Below, piece after piece: positions 1-17,984 of a DNA stretch of 64,000 nt. Each line of letters opens with the position of its first letter. Position 1 is the first letter of the stretch. Position numbers and translations under genes: made by a program. The notes under the pieces are model-generated. The model was not told the DNA's origin, did no database searches, and saw only the letters and a program-made list of their open reading frames with translations. This stretch comes from Silurus meridionalis (Eukaryota; Chordata; Actinopteri; Siluriformes; Siluridae), in NCBI RefSeq assembly GCF_014805685.1, contig NC_060896.1, positions 18,446,277 to 18,510,276 on the forward strand. Direction: 5' to 3'.

Positions 1-1187
1 CGCTAGTTAAGGTGGTAAATGACTTGTTATTGGCCTCTGATCAGGGTTTTGTTTTTTTACTTGTTTTGCTCGACCTTAGTGCAGCTTTTGACACCATTGA
101 TCACACTATACTGCTTGCTAGACTTGAGAACGTTGTTGGAATAAAGGGAACAGCTCTCTCTTGGCTAAGGGCTTATTTGACTGATCGCTATCAGTTTGTT
201 GATGTAAATGGTGAGTTCTCCACACTCTATGAGGTCAAGTTTGGTGTTCCTCAAGGATCTGTCTTAGGCCCACTGCTTTTCTCTTTATATATGCTGCCTC
301 TTGGTGAAATCATTCATAAACATGGGATTCGCTTCCATTGCTATGCTGATGACACACAGCTGTATATTTCAGCAAAGCCAGATGAGCGAGATCAGCTTAA
401 CAATGTTGAGAAGTGTGTAAAGGACATTAGACAGTGGATGCTTAATAACTTTCTTCTGCTCAACTCAGATAAGACGGAAGTACTTTTACTAGGACCACAT
501 GCAGCTAGAAGTAAACTTTCCGATTACGTAGCATCTCTGGATGGTGTTTCTGTTTCAGCATGTACGGCTGTCAAAGACCTTGGTGTGATTATTGACCCGA
601 GTCTTTCCTTTGAGTCTCACGTGAATAATATTACCAGGATCGCCTTCTTTCACCTTAGAAATATTGCTAAAATTAGAAATATGATGTCGTTACAGGATGC
701 AGAAAAACTAGTTCATGCTTTTGTTACTTCTAGATTAGACTACTGTAACGCTTTACTGTCTGGGTGTGCGAGTAAGTGCATAAATAAGCTTCAGTTAGTT
801 CAGAATGCAGCAGCAAGAGTCCCCACTAGATCTAGGAAATATGACCACATCACCCCTGTTTTAATCAGTCTACACTGGCTCCCAATCAAATCTCGCATTG
901 ATTATAAAATATTACTACTGATGTATAAAGCACTTAACGGTCTCGCACCACAGTATCTGAGTGAACTTCTGTACCAGTATGATCCTCCACGCCTACTTAG
1001 ATCAAAAGGTGCTGGCTATCTGTTGGTTCCTCAAATAATGAAGATTACAGCAGGGGGCAGATCTTTCTCTTATAAAGCCCCACAGTTATGGAACAGCCTT
1101 CCAATCAGTGTTCGGGACTCGGACACAGTCTCAGTGTTCAAGTCGAGGTTGAAAACTTATTTATTTAGTCAAGCCTTTTATCAGTAG
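1..1187 (+). CDS. L2-clade LINE reverse transcriptase, C-terminal part (open, cut by window edge)
   Basis: The frame is already open at base 3 and runs to a TAG at 1185-1187, about 394 codons with no internal stop. Reverse-transcriptase blocks are clear: motif [14 protein letters not shown] near 64-105, motif [14 protein letters not shown] near 244-280, and the catalytic YADD at 342-353. A long post-RT region ([33 protein letters not shown]) is typical of L2/CR1-type non-LTR elements of fish. The protein would copy its own RNA at a nicked target. The endonuclease half lies outside the window. The open frame suggests a fairly young copy. L2 is my reading; a related CR1-group clade is possible. 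Confidence 0.9.
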   Translation, partial: LVKVVNDLLLASDQGFVFLLVLLDLSAAFDTIDHTILLARLENVVGIKGTALSWLRAYLTDRYQFVDVNGEFSTLYEVKFGVPQGSVLGPLLFSLYMLPLGEIIHKHGIRFHCYADDTQLYISAKPDERDQLNNVEKCVKDIRQWMLNNFLLLNSDKTEVLLLGPHAARSKLSDYVASLDGVSVSACTAVKDLGVIIDPSLSFESHVNNITRIAFFHLRNIAKIRNMMSLQDAEKLVHAFVTSRLDYCNALLSGCASKCINKLQLVQNAAARVPTRSRKYDHITPVLISLHWLPIKSRIDYKILLLMYKALNGLAPQYLSELLYQYDPPRLLRSKGAGYLLVPQIMKITAGGRSFSYKAPQLWNSLPISVRDSDTVSVFKSRLKTYLFSQAFYQ

Positions 1188-2010
1188 ATTTTTCTTGAGG
1201 TAAAGGCTCAGATCTGGAGGGAACATGGATATAGAGTGTTTGGTGAACTGGTATATTTGTATGCTGTCGCCCCTCACATTCACACGCTCACTCGGGTTTG
1301 TTGACGGTGGTGTGGTGGGTCGCCTCTTATCCCAGAGATCCCTCATGTCTGTGTTACCTTCTGGTTCTCCCTTTTAGTTATGCTGCCATAGCGAGTCTTG
1401 CCGGAGTCCAAACTGCACAGTGACATTAACTTTCATACACCAATAGGGACACTTAATAATCCATATCCTTCTCTTCCCATCACCCTCTCTCTCTCTCTCT
1501 CTCTCTCGGTCGAGTTAAACATGCTCCTGCGGCTCCAGTGACCACTGTTCCTGCCCCTCTCCCCTCCGTGGATCTTCACACTTCTGTGCAGCTTGGGACG
1601 GTCTCTCATCAACACCTTGGGTGGTTCCATGTAATTCCGGAGTAGAACGGGTGCTTTGAGGACGGATTGGACTGTAGTTGGTGTCGGCGGTCTGCTGCAC
1701 TGACTCGGGAGTGCAGTTTGCTTCTGATCGCCATCACTGTACCCCGCAGCATTGTATATCTCATTTAAATGGACATTTGGTGCAACCCAGATGAGGATGG
1801 GTTCCCTCTTGAGTCTGGTTCCTCTCAAGGTTTCTTCTTTATGCTATCTCAGGGAGTTTTTCCTTGCCACAGTTGCTCATCAGGGACAAACATACAAAGA
1901 ACATAATTACGTTTAATCACCACATTATCTGTGTAAAGCTGCTTTGAGACAATGTTCATTGTTAAAAGTGCTATACAAATAAAAATGAATTTAATTGAAT
2001 TGAATTGAGT
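1188..2010 (+). mobile_element. 3' UTR and microsatellite-like tail of the L2 LINE
   Basis: This follows the reverse-transcriptase stop. It holds a (CT)n tract at about 1487-1507 and ends in a short TTGAA-type repeat at about 1988-2009, the expected 3' tail of such LINEs. Bases 1630-2007 recur in reverse complement at 37858-38237, and shorter pieces recur at 56951-57001 and 62598-62710, which confirms a dispersed family. Confidence 0.85.
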
Positions 2011-2119
2011 TCAGGTGTGCACGCAAAAAGGAGTGCTCAAAGTTTTCATGTTTTTTTTTTTTTAAACCAGAAATAAACGTGTTGCCCCAAGTAAGAGCAC
2101 AGCCTCATTCTTAAAAAGT

Positions 2120-2190
2120 GTAACATATGGGAGTTTATATACCATAGTGAGATACTAAATATGGAGGTCTACATACCATAGTGAGATACC
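2120..2190. repeat. short imperfect direct repeat
   Basis: The motif ATACCATAGTGAGATAC occurs twice about 40 bases apart, each followed by a T-rich or AT-rich run. It may be a local duplication. No function is seen. Confidence 0.5.
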
Positions 2191-2339
2191 AATTTTTTTT
2201 TTTTATCATAACCCATATTCCAGATAGTCATATTCAACTTAGAACTGTATTTCCTTATACATCCTAAGGCATAATCTAAAAATCTTATTTTTAATATAAT
2301 TTGTAATTATATTTTAGTATTCACAGAATTTTACAGAAG

Positions 2340-2720
2340 TTTTTTGGACAGTGACATAACAAATTTAAAATTAAGTGAACAAGATGCATTTTAAGTGTTG
2401 ACCAATTTGAAATTATAGCCATTTTTACCTAATCCAGAAACAAAAACAAACCATATAGCAAAATATTAGGAGTGGCCAAATCAACAGTTTGTTAAATTTC
2501 TAAAAAGTATGAATGTACCACAACACCAAAAGACCAGTAGGAATGCAAGAAAACTAAAATTGTGATACCGCATCATCTGCCAAACAAGGTGGAGGCAATG
2601 TTCTATCATGGTTGTTCATGGATCACAGTGAAATTCTTTCTTTGCATAGAAGAAATCTCCAGCAACTACTTAGAGAAGCTTATGAAAGACAAACACTGAT
2701 TTAGAGTAACATGATTTAGA
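2340..2720 (+). mobile_element. decayed Tc1-like transposon fragment, transposase N-terminus
   Basis: Bases 2466-2489 translate to LGVAKSTV, the helix-turn-helix block of a fish Tc1-like transposase, followed by a degenerate KECT...PKD stretch. Stops and frame breaks are frequent. A later stretch around 2575-2615 resembles the region before the catalytic core. It points opposite to the next relic, so two copies or a rearranged copy are present. Confidence 0.55.
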
Positions 2721-3304
2721 TTAAGAAATTAAAATCCTTCATTTTCACTTGCTCAAATGTAATTGGACAAACTAGTGTAATTATACATATTACGATTATT
2801 TTTAATACTTATATTTAAATCCTAGGCAGTCAATGACTGTTTAAGACTTTAACCTATACACATCATTAAATGCTTTTGCTCTTCGGAAGCTTCACCAGGG
2901 CTTTATGAAGCTGATTGTTCTGCTTGTTCGTAGATTTGTCTGCCTTCTGTCTTTAAAAAGTGGGTTGAGGTCAGTGGACCATTTATGAACATATTTATTA
3001 GCCTTAAGAAGCTTTGTGGTAGCTTTACCAGTATGTTAACCATAACCCTAGATCTTGGATCATCATAAACAAAACATACTGGTAAAGCTACCATGGGTAT
3101 TTTTAGAACTGAGCCAATGGTAATGATGTGACTGCTAATAAAATTTGGCAGATGATATGACATGCTTTGGATTATGAGCGCTTCCTTTTCTTTTCTATAC
3201 TCCTCTCTTCCAAAAATTCTGATATATTTTATTCATCTGTCCAAAGAATTTTGTTACAGAACTTGGCTGGCATTTTAGATGTTTTACAGGAGTCTACTCT
3301 GGCC

Positions 3305-4105
<801 letters not shown>

Positions 4106-4614
4106 AATATAATGTTATCAGTGGTTTGCATCTTGGGGTATCAACAGCAGCTTACAGAAGTGCTTTGAAGTCTTTATTAATAAATACATTCTTTATTTTT
4201 TAAGCTAATTTCTGTACTTTTTGAACAGGTAAGTCTTAAGACTGGTGGTGACTCATCTGTTTGCATACTTAGGAGGAATTAATTTCACCTAGATGCCAGA
4301 ATTAAGAATTAAATCTTCTATATTTACAATTATTAATGTGTCTCTTACATTACTGTTTCTCTTAATTATAGATTTTGACAGTGAAACACCCTCCTTGGCT
4401 AGATGTCATGAAAAGGTTTTTAGCCTTAGAAAAGCCTTTATTTATTCTTCACCAGGGCAAAAATTCAGTGACCTTTATAACCTTTATTTTGTCTTTCAGG
4501 CCTTTTAGTGTTGCTTAGCCAGTGCAAATATTTTAAAAAAATAAAATAAAAAAATCAAATTGCTGATTTGGCCACTCCTAAGGTTTCTGTAAGCTCTTTG
4601 TTGTTGTTGTTGTT

Positions 4615-5450
4615 GTTTTTTATTTATTTATTTATTTTTTTTTAGCCTAATGATGACATATGACCTAATAGTGAGAGTTTTCATAAATCAAATTCACTAC
4701 AAAAAATCAACTCCAGTGATCAGCCTTTACTGACTTAATTTGCCATGAAATAGATAGGAAACAGGCCACACCTGTCCATTAAACTACTCATCCAATGACT
4801 AATTAACTTTTTAACCTGTAAAAATAGTGAAACTGGAATTAAAAAACACTGTTTCCTAAATATGTTTTCCGTTTTTTTTTTTCTTTCCATATATGCAATA
4901 TAGGGTTTAATTTAAAAATCTATTTTCCTTTTATACATAGAAAAATAACACCACAGAGGTTCTCTGACTGAGGAGAGATTGACTCTTTTTTATACTTGAC
5001 TTGAATGTGAACTCAGATAATGTATTGTTAAATGTTACTGGGAGTCTTATTGTGTTTTACAATGTCCTGTAAACTAAAGAGACGTTGGAACACAGAAAAT
5101 TCATAACAGTTTAGAGCAATTTATCTGAAAAATATTGGGAGCTCCTACAACTTATAGCAAACTAGTGTAGCACTGGAGTTCTGCTCAAGTGGTCAGTTTC
5201 TGGTGCGTACCATATAGATGTCACGTAAAAAAAACAAATGTATTGCTGAGGGCAAAGCATGCGTCTGTGTGTATGTTAAAAATATTATTCATTGTGAGCC
5301 TTTAGCAAGCTTGTAACTGTTTCTATAGTGCTTTTTTTTTTTTTTTTTTACCTTTTAACACTTTTAATTATTGTGTGTTTCTGTCATGCATAAAATACAT
5401 TTTTGTGGTACACACCCAAGTCAGTATATTCAAAAAGGCAATTGTGTGTG
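4615..5450. other. intergenic, no gene seen
   Basis: AT-rich sequence with several poly-T runs. I see no open frame, splice pattern or recognisable repeat. Confidence 0.6.
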
Positions 5451-5499
5451 AATTCAATCAGGTGTGGTAGCATAAAATACATGAGAGTTTTAAAAGGTC

Positions 5500-5835
5500 A
5501 GCTTAGGAAAGGTCAGCTATGATGTATGTGAGAGGTGCAGCTGTGGTCAGCCATGATGTATGTGAGAGGTGCAGCTGTGACTACAGTGAAAAGAGACAGG
5601 TTGAATTGTGTTGATTAGATTTCTTGCGTTAGCAAGGCATTCATTCTCACTGTACGAGAAAAGCCTGTGATGCAGTGCTTTTTTTATACTGCGTTTCTGT
5701 ATAATATTGATAGTTTCTATAGCTGTGGCATCATAATGATGGTATTAAGAAGTGAATTGGTTCAGGTAGGACACCAATGAAGGGCCTAGGTGTGAACTAC
5801 ACAGCCCAGCACTGATAAAACATGTCTGTGTGGAA
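5500..5835. repeat. dispersed repeat with a 40-bp tandem duplication at its left end
   Basis: The unit ATGATGTATGTGAGAGGTGC plus flanks is repeated at about 5519-5560 and 5550-5580. The segment from about 5598 (TTGAATTGTGTTGATTAG) to 5785 (TTCAGGTAGGACACCA) is present again at 61070-61135 and 62107-62146, where it is split by a Tc1 insertion. The family is unidentified and non-coding. Confidence 0.6.
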
Positions 5836-5929
5836 ACATGACTTCAGTATAGCATGGTATAGGGAGTAGCCCAACACTCACCTTGTATAGAAAAATTGAT
5901 TGCACTGCTTCTTATGAGTCATGTGACCG

Positions 5930-6064
5930 GCGGGGGGAGGGTTTAAAGATGACTGGAAGCCATCTTGCCCGTTCGCTGTAGAGCCCCAAAATATCACACA
6001 GGCCTAACGCTTAACAGTTCGGAAACAATACATAGCGAGTGTCGTGGAATTTCAGCAATATTTG
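5930..6064 (+). promoter_or_regulatory. ddx6: ddx6 promoter region and non-coding first exon
   Basis: This starts a locally GC- and CpG-richer tract (to about 6450) in AT-rich surroundings. A YY1-type site, GCCATCTTG, lies at 5959-5967, a common position at housekeeping start sites, and GTCATGTGAC at about 5917-5926 is an E-box-like site. No TATA box is seen. A good splice donor, TTTG|GTGAGT, ends the presumed first exon at 6064. The exact start site is inferred. The next acceptor that fits is at 8080, giving an intron of about 2 kb. Confidence 0.55.
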
Positions 6065-8080
6065 GTGAGTACAATTAAGTTAAAGCAATTAGAAAACATG
6101 CTTGTCATTTGTTAAGAATTGAGTCGAGTGGATTTAACGGTTTATTTTGTTCCAGCGGCTTCAGCTCCGGCCTCCGGTGAAGGTTGTTGTCGCTGTATGG
6201 ATTTAGGGTCTGTTTGGTGGATTGAACTCGGTAGCCGCCTGGTCCTTTAAATCAACCACAGATTGTACCTGATTTCCGCCCCCCTAAACTCTGATAGTTG
6301 GCGATAAAACCGCTAAACAGTCATTGTGATTGGATTGTTAAACTTTTCGTTATCGCGTATTTATTTCGGGCCAGAACACGCCCGCAGAGACAGTCAGCGT
6401 TAGCTGGATATTAGATAGTATAATGTTAGCTGCTAGCAAACAAGCGAGACGCTTATTTGGACATTTGCTGCTTGAGCTGTGTAGATATTTTCCGTGTAGT
6501 CAAATGTAACTAGCAGGTTAAACGGAGAATGTATAAAATAATGTAAATGTCGAACTCTTTGGTGGTTATGTACAAAGCTTGACCTGCTAAATGCACGATA
6601 TTGTATTGGGCTGTAGTGCTTTTCGTTATTGGTAACTATTTAGCTAGTTTGGGCATTTCGCATTTAAAATGAACGTGTACTCCAGGGTTGTCGGTGATCA
6701 TACGAAACTGCGCAAATGCATTGTGCCTCACTCATTTTTTTCGCGTTTAAGAACGCGTATAGCATTTACGTCAGAAGCGTTTGCCGGGGCAGTTAGCCTG
6801 CCTGCTAGCATGACTAGCTCGGTTAACCGAAAGGCCTGTTATAGTGACTAGATGCTGTTGCGTTATCGCAGTGCTGCTGCTGCCTCCGATTTACCTCAGA
6901 AGTGGGGGGGGGATTGGCGCTCGGAATGACGTCATTTCAGACCATCCGTATGTCCGAGGTAAAACGTGTGTGTGGTGGGGAGTGATCTTATATAGGCTTC
7001 TATCTAATGCGATAAACGCGATTACATTTGTATTTTTTAAAACATTATAAAAACGACTGTACATTTCGGTAAAATGTCGTGTTGTGTTCCAGTTGCATTC
7101 GTTTCACCTTTGGTCCGCCATGTTTACTGAAGTTTGTGTATTCTAATCACACACAGCATGTCTACATGGTGGCCGCAATTTTTAGATGATCGATATCCTG
7201 AACCACAGTTAGACCTTAGTGTGTATTTAACTGATAGATCTGATGTTTGCTGTTAATTACTAAGCTGGTTTTTGAATCGGATGCTGTCTAGCTTGATTTT
7301 GTTCTAATGATTTGCAAGTTGTTTGATTTTTGTCTTGTGAATGTTGGCAACAACAAGAAAAATCATTGCAGCACAGAGTTTAATAACTTCCTTGTTTTTC
7401 CTAGAAAGATGAGGAAATAACTCTACTTTAATGTCGTTCGTGTCTTTTATACAGCACGTTTAGGTTAATTAACGTTTTCCTCGCTCATATTCAGTGCAAA
7501 TGCCCTTCACTTGTTTTAATCTGAGCACCCTTGTTTATTTTTATTTTTTGCAGGTTAAATCTGTTTTTATGGTAAAATAATGACAGGATGAAGTCCAGCC
7601 ACATTTGTTCTTACTAGAAGCAGTGTTGCGAACGTAAACACGTAATCAAATCTAGAAATTGTTTTATACTTTATTTTTGACTTATTATGGCCATACTTTG
7701 TGTAATGGAACGCAAATTCCGGTTGTAGTCGACGATCCGTCACCTAATGATCGCCTTTCAAAGGAAGTATACGTGGTTAAGGCTGTTCAACCCTTAAAGG
7801 CTCAGTGTTATTGCACACTTGGAGTGGGGAAGTAGATTTGAATTAATCAACACTGTACCCATATATATATATATCTTTAATCTGGTGAAGTTGCATGTTT
7901 TTTGTAACAGTTGATTGCTAATATTCATTTCCAGTGCTGCCTAATAAATCACAATGGTATTTTTTTATTTAATTTAATGTGACCCATCAAAAAAGTCTTT
8001 GTGTTGCATATATTAATGGACTAACTCAGTTATGTGATTTGCTCTCAAACACAATGAACAGCATCTTTCTCTTACTCTAG

Positions 8081-8465
8081 GTTGAGAACTCTTCGAAGCA
8101 TCGATTATAAAAATTGCAAAAAAGAGGAGTGGATGTAAAGAAACAAAATAACTAGATGTCTGGCTGCTTAGCCTCTCACTCGTTTGTGAGTGTATAATTT
8201 TGAGAAACTGGGATCTTTTTCAAGAGACTTCCAGTTCATTTCCTACTTCCAGAATTTGTGGATAATTACTTGGTTGATTTTTGCATTGAGATGTTTTACA
8301 AACGACACACATTCTTGAACAAGTTGTGAAATATAATTTCTTGAACTTTTGGTTCGGACTGTGGTAAGGACATCTTAAATTCAACGAAAGGATATACAAC
8401 CCAGTCTCTTTGGTCACTTTTTTTTTTTTTTTTTTGTTGAAGAAGAAGAATAAACATAAACAGTC
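8081..8465 (+). promoter_or_regulatory. ddx6: ddx6 5' UTR (exon 2) with three upstream ORFs
   Basis: A polypyrimidine tract and acceptor TTACTCTAG end at 8080. The leader before the ATG at 8466 contains a start-stop element ATGTAA at 8133-8138, a 14-codon upstream ORF at 8156-8197, and a 13-codon one at 8291-8329. All end before the main start. Such leaders usually lower translation of the main frame. Whether these are used is unknown. Confidence 0.6.
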
Positions 8466-14162
<5,697 letters not shown>

Positions 14163-16009
14163 GCAAGAGAGGTAGGGTTAGCAAATTACCATTCAAAGAA
14201 CAGATCACATTTATTTTCTGGGTATATGCTTCAAATGAGTGAGCATGAATAAGATGCTGTTGAAACTGTTGTGCAGGTATTTTATGCAGTATTAATTAGT
14301 CTGGTGTGCAGGTCATGACAGTAAAGTCTTAATTCCTTGTTTTTGCAGATCACCAAGCCCCCAGTTCTTTATCCCCCTTCCCATGTTTTCTTTTTGTTTC
14401 CCCCTTTTTTTTTTTTTTTTTTGGGAGACACCATGAGGAATTTCTTTGAAACAGGACATAATGGAGGAAAAAAAATTCATGGCTCTTAAGAGGATTGCTG
14501 CATCATTTAACCTTTCTGAAGATTCTAAAGCACTTGTACGAGAAAGGGTAGAAGAGGATGATTGGAGCGATTATATCCTATTTATTAATTGAGAAAATGA
14601 CTACTTTCCACCTAAAAGAACATCACCCATTGGCCCCCTTAGACCCAGCTCTTTCCATCCAGCACCTCTATTTTAATGTATTTGGTTATTTGTATGAAGT
14701 GCCTTAATAAGCAGTCAAACTTTGTTCAAAGTAATAATGTTTATTTCCAGACCTTTTCATCAGTCACTTGCTATTTTGTTACCATTTGTTTACCACCTAA
14801 ATTTTTTTTTTTTGAAAACTTTGTTTTCAGAAGAAATCATTACACATGCCCTGGTGCTTTTCTTTTTTTTTTTTTTTTTTTTTTTTTTACCTCTCTGAGA
14901 AATAGACCAAGTAGATTTTGCTGAGGAGAACAGGCTGCCCACAATACATATAAGGCGTGCAAGCGTGGCCTTTCCTCACAAACCGGGAGTTGATAAAGAA
15001 AATATTTTGGTGATGAAAGTTGGACTTTGCGTTTTCTCAGCATCTTTCATGTGCCCCGAAAATGGCTCAAGTGGTGTTTTTCATTTGTCGTCTCTTCTAG
15101 AGACTGATTCTCTACCTTTTCCTTCAGTGCTCCAATACGACAAGAGACTTGCTCAGAGACTTAAGCCAGCCTTTCCTCCTGCTGTGATTCCTCTGCCTGA
15201 TAAATGTGGAAGTATTTAAACATCACCCCCCATCCCTCCCTTTCCCATTATTGTTCCATTACAGTTCTCCTTCATTTTGGGTGGCTACACATTTTCGTAG
15301 ATGTGCCATTGAAATCTAATTTGGCACAATGTAAACTTTGTAAATACTTATTTTCATTTTTAATGGATCTTTTATAAAACAAGCTAAAAGGTTGGAGGGT
15401 TATGTAAGAAACATCAAGGATGCAGGATTCTCTCAGCACTGGACAGCATCTCCTTTCCTTTTTCTGCTTCTGTCAAGCCATCACCTTGTTGGTGATTTAA
15501 AAATAGACAAGGCTTAAAACTTGATGTCAGATCTTTATCTGAATTGGACTCCAGATTTATTTATTTTTAAAAGTATTGGCTATGTTGATTTACTGTGCAC
15601 AAAATGTCTTTTTTTTTTTTTTTTTGTTTGTTTTTTTTTTTTTTTGTTAGATCTTTACCAGTGGTGTTACAGGCACCTCATCTTGATGTTTGTAGCTCAA
15701 CTAGATTATCTGCTCTCCTTCCTTTGCTTGTTCCACTGACTTACAAAGCACTCATTGAGTCCCTGTTCAGGGAGACTTTCATATGAGAGAAAATTTTGCG
15801 TCATGTAGTAATGCTTGTTGCTGCAGTGCAGCTTTAATTGGCAATCTGTGGGGTGGGTGGGTCAACTTGCAAAAGGGATATGATACTGTTACACCGATTG
15901 ATGTTCACTGCCATCGGCACTGGTACATGATTCTTTCAAATGGAGAAAAAGTGCTTTGATTTGGGCGGGAGGCTGCCATTCAGAAGTAAAACAAATGCAA
16001 AGAGTTAAA

Positions 16010-16011
<2 letters not shown>

Positions 16012-16088
<77 letters not shown>
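16012..16088. repeat. (AT)n microsatellite
   Basis: About 38 AT units in the ddx6 3' UTR. Confidence 0.95.
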
Positions 16089-16090
<2 letters not shown>

Positions 16091-17694
16091 GAATTGACAA
16101 ATGTAGCTCTCAAGTAAACAGGTCTTGTGGGTTTTTTTTTTTTTTTTTTTTTTGGAAGGGGTTTGGTTAATTTTCTTAAAAAAGCGTAGAGCTTAATGTA
16201 ACTTCTGTCCTGCACTAACATTGGGACTAGTTTTTTTGGGACTGGGCAATAAGACTGACGGCACAAGAGCCCACTGTGGGCTGAAGTGGTTGGGGGGGGT
16301 GTATTCTGAAAATAGGAGAACATAATGGGTGCTGATAACCAAATGTTTCTTCATTTTCTGAGAGGTTTGATGACCTTTCTTTAACACTAAAATTAGAGGT
16401 AAGCATAATTTTTGTGGTTCGTTAAACTTGAGCTCCTATTTGAAGCCTAAGGAAACTTGCTGGGTTGGGGGTTCTTTCAGGAATTGCAATGTGAATAGAA
16501 ATTTTATCCCAATTGACCCTGGCAGCTTAAAGCTGTAGTTCTCTTTGACATGATTTTTTTGTGAAAACTAGAGAAAAAAAAATCAAAAAAAAAAAAATCA
16601 AGACGAGACGTTCTTTTGGTGTATAAACTTTGTTTTCTATAGGATGTTGCAATGGTGTGTTTGTGGGAGGGGTTACCAAGACAGGCTTGCGTGTTTAAAT
16701 AAATCAACAAATTAAGGTTAGAAGGTTAGAGATGTGTTTTGGAAAATTGCAGCACCCTGTAGTGGCATGGTTTTGACGCCAGACTTTTATTCTCTCTTCT
16801 TCAGTGGCCCCGATATGCACACAGTTAGCGCATTATTAAAATTGACCATTTGCTATTATTTAGGGGTGGGGGGGAATTGCACTATCTGTGTGGCTTTGGA
16901 TGAGAGAATGAAAGTCATGCAAGGTGGTGGCAGCTATCTTGCCGTTTTTTTTACTTTTGGGTAAACTATTTGCTCTGGAGAACACTGCATATCCCATAAG
17001 TTGGAATGTAAGGTCTGCTGTCTGAACTGCTGTGTGTTGGTGGGATATGCTGTTGCCTTCATTGCATTCTTTGAAGATTGAGCCTGAGGACGTCTCACCA
17101 TTTCTATTGGCATCCTTAACTGTTCATTAAAAAATCTCAAGCTCAATTTTCAAAGGTTTTTTTTTTTTGTTTGTTTTTCCTCCAAGGTTTGGGTGGGTTG
17201 GGGGGGATCTGCTGCCCTGATTCATCTTTAAATTTGATTTAGAACAGGGATACCACTTGAGGACTGTCATGGTAAAGGTTTTGATATCACTCAGGAACTG
17301 GATTTCACCTGACAAACTATACAGATTTGGTTATTAAAATAAAATTATTCGGGATAAAGCAAAAAAACCTGCTGAAGTCCTCCAGTCTAGAACTCGGTTA
17401 CTATCTATGAAGAATGTAAAACAAAAGTAAAGATGAATTGGTTGGGTTGGGATGGGAGGGAGGTATTATTTGATTGGGAAAATGGAACAGAATTATAAAG
17501 CCACAAATTGAAGTAACAGGGGTTGGAAAATCTAATGTAAACATGCCCTGAATGTTTTGTTTACTATTTAATGAATTGAGCCTAATTGACAATGTTCTCT
17601 TTTTCTTTTTTTTTTCTTTTAAATTGGCTTTTTTGTCAGTGATGCTAATGTTATAAATTAAATTGAAATCTGCTTAATTGGAAACTTTTGTTTG

Positions 17695-17700
17695 AATAAA
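17695..17700 (+). terminator. ddx6: AATAAA polyadenylation signal, probable ddx6 3' end
   Basis: AATAAA in GTTTGAATAAAGCTCACTG is followed within 40 bases by a GT- and T-rich stretch (about 17715-17740), as expected of a cleavage site. Confidence 0.6.
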
Positions 17701-17984
17701 GCTCACTGAAATTCAGTCTTGGTTTGTTCATTTTTTTTTATTTTGCTGAATGTGCAAATTGCATGTAATGTCTGGTAGGACCTTTTTCAGAAAGTATCTG
17801 GTGAGTTTAGTTTTCACTTTTGACTTGGTCACATAACAGTTGTGCACAAATGTTACCTCTGATTATCACCAAGCCTACAAACCTCTGTGAAAATCTTAAT
17901 GGTTCAGAATCATACTGACCAGGCATGCATGGAATCTGATTCACATGTAAACTGTACATCATTTTAGTGTGGTCAAGTGAACAT

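Larger units (their letters stand above)
14163..17715 (+). other. ddx6: ddx6 3' UTR
   Basis: About 3.5 kb without coding signal follows the stop. A possible 3'-UTR intron has donor GAGAG|GTAGGG near 14171 and acceptor TTTTGCAG at 14349. Several long poly-T runs and an AT array at 16012-16088 lie inside. The last polyadenylation signal, AATAAA at 17695-17700, fits the end of the transcript; an earlier AATAAA lies near 16697. The exact end is inferred. Confidence 0.6.

Noticed and set aside
6669..7050. Two short plus-strand frames in ddx6 intron 1
   Set aside because: No Kozak or splice support and no family match; the higher GC of this tract makes open frames likely by chance.
15889..16323. 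144-codon minus-strand frame in the ddx6 3' UTR
   Set aside because: It runs through an AT array and poly-A tracts; there are no splice or family signals.
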